From Nocardia shimofusensis NBRC 100134 (GTDB taxonomy: Bacteria; Actinomycetota; Actinomycetes; Mycobacteriales; Mycobacteriaceae), in assembly GCF_001613125.1 (NCBI RefSeq), contig NZ_BDBT01000003.1:1-64000 (forward strand): a stretch of DNA of 64,000 nt, in the 5' to 3' direction. Each line of letters begins with the position of its first letter. The stretch's first letter is position 1. The notes beneath the pieces are model-generated. The model ran no database searches. It was not told the origin of the DNA and saw only the letters and a list, made by a program, of their open reading frames with translations. Below, piece by piece: positions 61,972 through 64,000 of the stretch. The translations under genes were made by a program, and so were the position numbers.

Positions 61972-62631
61972 GTGACGAACGGGCATGAGGAAGACGAGCA
62001 GCGCGGGTCTCCCGCGTGGGTCTGGTACGCCGCCTACGGGTCCAATATGCATCTGGATCGCTTGCGTTGCTATCTGGCCGGCGGACGTCCGCACGGCGGT
62101 TCGATCGAACTGCCCGGCGCACGCGACTCCGGCGACCCGCTGCGCTCCCTCGCCGTCGAGATCCCGGGTGTGCTGTATTTCGCCACCGAGTCGCTGACCT
62201 GGACCGGTGGGCGCGCCTTCTACTGCCCCGACGCGGCCGGGCGCACGGCGGCGCGCGCCCATCTGCTGACCGCGGCCCAGTTCGCCGACATCGTCGCGCA
62301 GGAAATGTACCGCCCGCCGGGCGCCGACCTCGATCTCCGCGAAGTGCTGACCGCCGGTCGCGCCCGGCTCGGGCCGGGTCGTTACGAGACGCTTGTGCGG
62401 GTGGGCACCCTCCACGGGCAGCCGATGCTCACCTGCACCGCGCCATGGCACCACACCGGCGTGCCCTGGAATCCTCCTTCAGGCGCCTACCTGCGACATC
62501 TGGCCGCCGGGCTGGCCGAATCGCACGGCTGGCCGGTCGCGCGTATCGCCGTCTACCTGGCCACCCGCCCCGGCGCGGCTGCGGCGTGGTCACCCGAAGC
62601 GGTGGCCGAAGTGATACGGACCGGACTCTGA
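61972..62631 (+). CDS. gamma-glutamylcyclotransferase-like family protein
   Basis: A 219-residue protein. The N-terminal VWYAAYGSNMHLDRL is the substrate loop (YGSN) of the gamma-glutamylcyclotransferase/BtrG fold. The rest (FYCPDAAGRTAARAHLLTAAQFADIVAQEMYR, VRVGTLHGQPMLTCTAP) fits the family often named histone deacetylase in annotations without evidence. A conserved catalytic Glu cannot be assigned with certainty. GTG start at 61972, 38 nt after the lexA stop; may be read through from lexA. Confidence 0.7.
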   Translation: MTNGHEEDEQRGSPAWVWYAAYGSNMHLDRLRCYLAGGRPHGGSIELPGARDSGDPLRSLAVEIPGVLYFATESLTWTGGRAFYCPDAAGRTAARAHLLTAAQFADIVAQEMYRPPGADLDLREVLTAGRARLGPGRYETLVRVGTLHGQPMLTCTAPWHHTGVPWNPPSGAYLRHLAAGLAESHGWPVARIAVYLATRPGAAAAWSPEAVAEVIRTGL

Positions 62632-62651
62632 TCGAGTCCCGCAACACACCT

Positions 62652-62676
62652 GTTTGGTCGTGAGGGCCGGGGGTAT
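62652..62676 (+). promoter_or_regulatory. SigF/SigB-type promoter of the sigma factor gene
   Basis: GTTT (62652-62655) and GGGTAT (62671-62676) with a 15-nt spacer match the SigF/SigB (group 3) promoter consensus exactly. Located 54 bp before the sigma gene, so the factor probably directs its own transcription. Confidence 0.8.
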
Positions 62677-62729
62677 GACCACGTGAGTCGAGTCCAACGG
62701 CAGCGAGAAGCATACGAGGGAGATATCCC

Positions 62730-63581
62730 ATGCGCGAGACCGCCGCGCCCGCCCGGACCGCGAACAACGGCTCCGAGGAGCGACGTAAGAGCCGCCACAC
62801 CGAAGACACCTACGACAACATCGAACCCCGGTTCGCCGAACTGGCGGCACTGCCGGGCACCGATCCGCGCAGGGAAGCGCTGCGCGAACACATCATCGAA
62901 CTGTGCCTGCCGCTCGCGGATCACATCGCGCGGCGATTCACCGGCCGCGGAGAAGCCTTCGACGACCTGCATCAAACCGCTCGCCTCGGCCTCGTACAGG
63001 CCGTCGATCGGTTCGATGTGAGCCGGGGCAGCTCGTTCCTCGCGTTCGCGGTACCCACCATCATGGGCGAAGTCCGCCGCCACTTCCGCGATCACACCTG
63101 GGCACTGCGGGTCCCGCGCCGGGCCAAGGAGCTCCAGGCGCTGATCGGCCCGGCCACCGAGACTCTGTCGCAGCGCCTCGGGCGGATGCCCTCGGCGCGC
63201 GAGATCGCCGACGAGCTCGAGATCGAGCTCAGCGAGGTGACCCGCGCGCTGGTCGCCGCGAACGCCTACTCCACCAACACCCTGCACGCCGTCGGCCGCG
63301 ACGACGACGGCAATGTGGGCCTGTCGGTCGGTGACAGCCTCGGGTCCGAGGAGCCCTGCTACAAGCTGATGGAGGATGCGATGGCGGTGCGCCCGCTGAT
63401 CGCGGCACTGCCCGACCGCGAACGTCAGGTGCTGATCTGGCGCTTCTACGACTCGCTGACCCAGTCGCAGATCGCCGAGCGCCTCGGCGTGTCGCAGATG
63501 CAGGTCTCGCGCATCCTCAACCGGACGCTGAACCAACTCCGGGAGTCGGCGCTGGCCGAACCGGTCGCAGCCGTCGCCTGA
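62730..63581 (+). CDS. SigF/SigB-type (group 3) RNA polymerase sigma factor
   Basis: A 283-residue group 3 sigma factor of the SigB/SigF/SigG family, with regions 2 (LADHIARRFTGRGEAFDDLHQTARLGLVQAVDRFD and FAVPTIMGEVRRHFRDH), 3 (LGRMPSAREIADELEI) and 4 (LPDRERQVLIWRFYDSLTQSQIAERLGVSQMQVSRIL). The DLHQTA motif is the SigF subtype version of region 2.2. These factors are usually held by an RsbW-like anti-sigma kinase and RsbV antagonist; neither is adjacent here. Several paralogs exist in such genomes, so no symbol is assigned. Confidence 0.92.
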   Translation: MRETAAPARTANNGSEERRKSRHTEDTYDNIEPRFAELAALPGTDPRREALREHIIELCLPLADHIARRFTGRGEAFDDLHQTARLGLVQAVDRFDVSRGSSFLAFAVPTIMGEVRRHFRDHTWALRVPRRAKELQALIGPATETLSQRLGRMPSAREIADELEIELSEVTRALVAANAYSTNTLHAVGRDDDGNVGLSVGDSLGSEEPCYKLMEDAMAVRPLIAALPDRERQVLIWRFYDSLTQSQIAERLGVSQMQVSRILNRTLNQLRESALAEPVAAVA

Positions 63582-63598
63582 ATCCTCGCACCGCCCGC

Positions 63599-63628
63599 GC
63601 CCGCGGGATTGCTGAGCCGCCCGCGGGC
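63599..63628 (+). terminator. sigF-like gene terminator hairpin
   Basis: GCCCGCGGG (63599-63607) pairs with CCCGCGGGC (63620-63628) over 9 bp around a 12-nt loop. No U-tract follows. Confidence 0.55.
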
Positions 63629-63649
63629 TCGCCGCATACTGCCGCCACG

Positions 63650-63675
63650 GTTTGATCCGCACATTTCCTGGGTAG
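63650..63675 (+). promoter_or_regulatory. SigF-type promoter upstream of the glycosyltransferase gene
   Basis: GTTT (63650-63653) and GGGTAG (63670-63675) with a 16-nt spacer. The next gene starts about 180 bp downstream, so a ~170-nt leader is implied; this stretch is less GC-rich than its surroundings. Confidence 0.55.
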
Positions 63676-63855
63676 TTGCTGTTGGATTGCTATCACTGTT
63701 CAATAGCCATCAGGTTCGTGCGGATCTTCCGCTCATCACGGAAACCACTGCTGTATCCGCAGTGCGTGACGTTTTTCCAGCAGGACATGCATGTGCTAGT
63801 CGCAGGACGTGTTTTCGGCAGGAATGGCACCACCCCTTACGCAGGAGGATGAGTC

Positions 63856-64000
63856 GTGGGCGTTCGGTCTGGTTCGAGCTCTGATTCTGTGCCGCGAGGC
63901 GGCGACGGCGCGGGTCTGGCGGATCCGCGCGGCGGGATGCACATCGTGCTCGTCGCCCCGCCGTACTTCCAGGTTCCGCCGACCGGTTACGGCGGCGTCG
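63856..64000 (+). CDS. GT4-family glycosyltransferase (N-terminus only)
   Basis: The first 48 codons before the window ends. A ~27-residue polar N-terminal tail (VGVRSGSSSDSVPRGGDGAG) precedes MHIVLVAPPYFQVPPTGYGG, the beta1 strand and Gly-rich donor loop of retaining GT-B glycosyltransferases (GT4, glycogen synthase/MshA type). GTG 63856 has AGGAGGA 6 nt upstream, which decides the start over the internal ATG at 63937. SigF-type promoter upstream suggests stress control. Product and sugar donor unknown. Confidence 0.7.
   Translation, partial: MGVRSGSSSDSVPRGGDGAGLADPRGGMHIVLVAPPYFQVPPTGYGGV

Overview
The window is chromosomal DNA of a high-GC actinobacterium, most likely Nocardia or a close relative. 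The genes are GC-rich with many GTG starts. From memory, the gene order follows Mycobacterium tuberculosis Rv2689c to Rv2720: RNA methyltransferase, APC permease, two TrkA proteins, DUF3159, OB-fold protein, hydrolase, DUF3710, dut, DUF3093, DUF4193, cei, suhB, ppgK, sigA, then BrkB/YihY, DUF3039, DUF3099, sigB, ideR, a Rv2712c-like protein, PAC2 protein, nrdR, a Rv2719c-like protein and lexA. No insertion sequence, phage, CRISPR array, rRNA or tRNA gene was seen. This is a core chromosomal region with lineage-specific insertions.

Layout. 1-4.3 kb: tRNA/rRNA methyltransferase fragment and a potassium module (KimA-like permease divergent from two TrkA regulators). 4.3-14.1 kb: ECF sigma factor and the conserved dut/cei/suhB/ppgK/sigA block. 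14.3-18.6 kb: MHYT-domain membrane protein, DUF952, secreted DUF2202 protein and a two-component system. 18.6-22.2 kb: persulfide and sulfur-oxidation cluster (two rhodaneses, persulfide dioxygenase-rhodanese, Cys-rich small protein, TauE exporter) around twin CsoR/CstR-like operators. 22.2-30 kb: structured leader plus small zinc-ribbon protein, two TetR regulators, SNF2 helicase with SWIM partner, SDR and an XPB-like helicase. 29.7-35.5 kb: YihY, DUF3039, DUF3099, glyoxalase-like protein, methyltransferase and sigB. 35.5-44.7 kb: DUF4333 lipoprotein, GNAT/acyl-CoA-synthetase acetyltransferase overlapping acuC, ideR-galE, DUF4192 protein and a lipoprotein. 45-51 kb: PAC2 protein, Ski2-like helicase and a polyamine operon of a PLP amino-acid decarboxylase plus a fused AdoMet decarboxylase-aminopropyltransferase. 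51-53.3 kb: oxyR divergent from ahpC-ahpD. 53.4-64 kb: acyl-CoA synthetase, HrpA, NrdR, a Rv2719c-like membrane protein, lexA with two SOS boxes, a gamma-glutamylcyclotransferase-like protein, a SigF-type sigma factor with an apparently self-directed promoter, and the start of a GT4 glycosyltransferase.

How it works together. The window is rich in regulators of expression and stress: four sigma factors (ECF, SigA, SigB, SigF-like), IdeR (iron), OxyR/AhpCD (peroxide), LexA (DNA damage), NrdR (dNTP supply), a two-component pair and sulfide detoxification. Several promoters read directly from sequence link them: an ECF-type promoter for sigB, SigF-type promoters for the sigF-like and GT4 genes, and LexA boxes at lexA. 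Several genes have a TANNNT -10 box 6-8 nt before the start codon, predicting leaderless mRNAs. Domain names, family assignments and gene order in other species come from recognition of motifs and memory; no database search was run.
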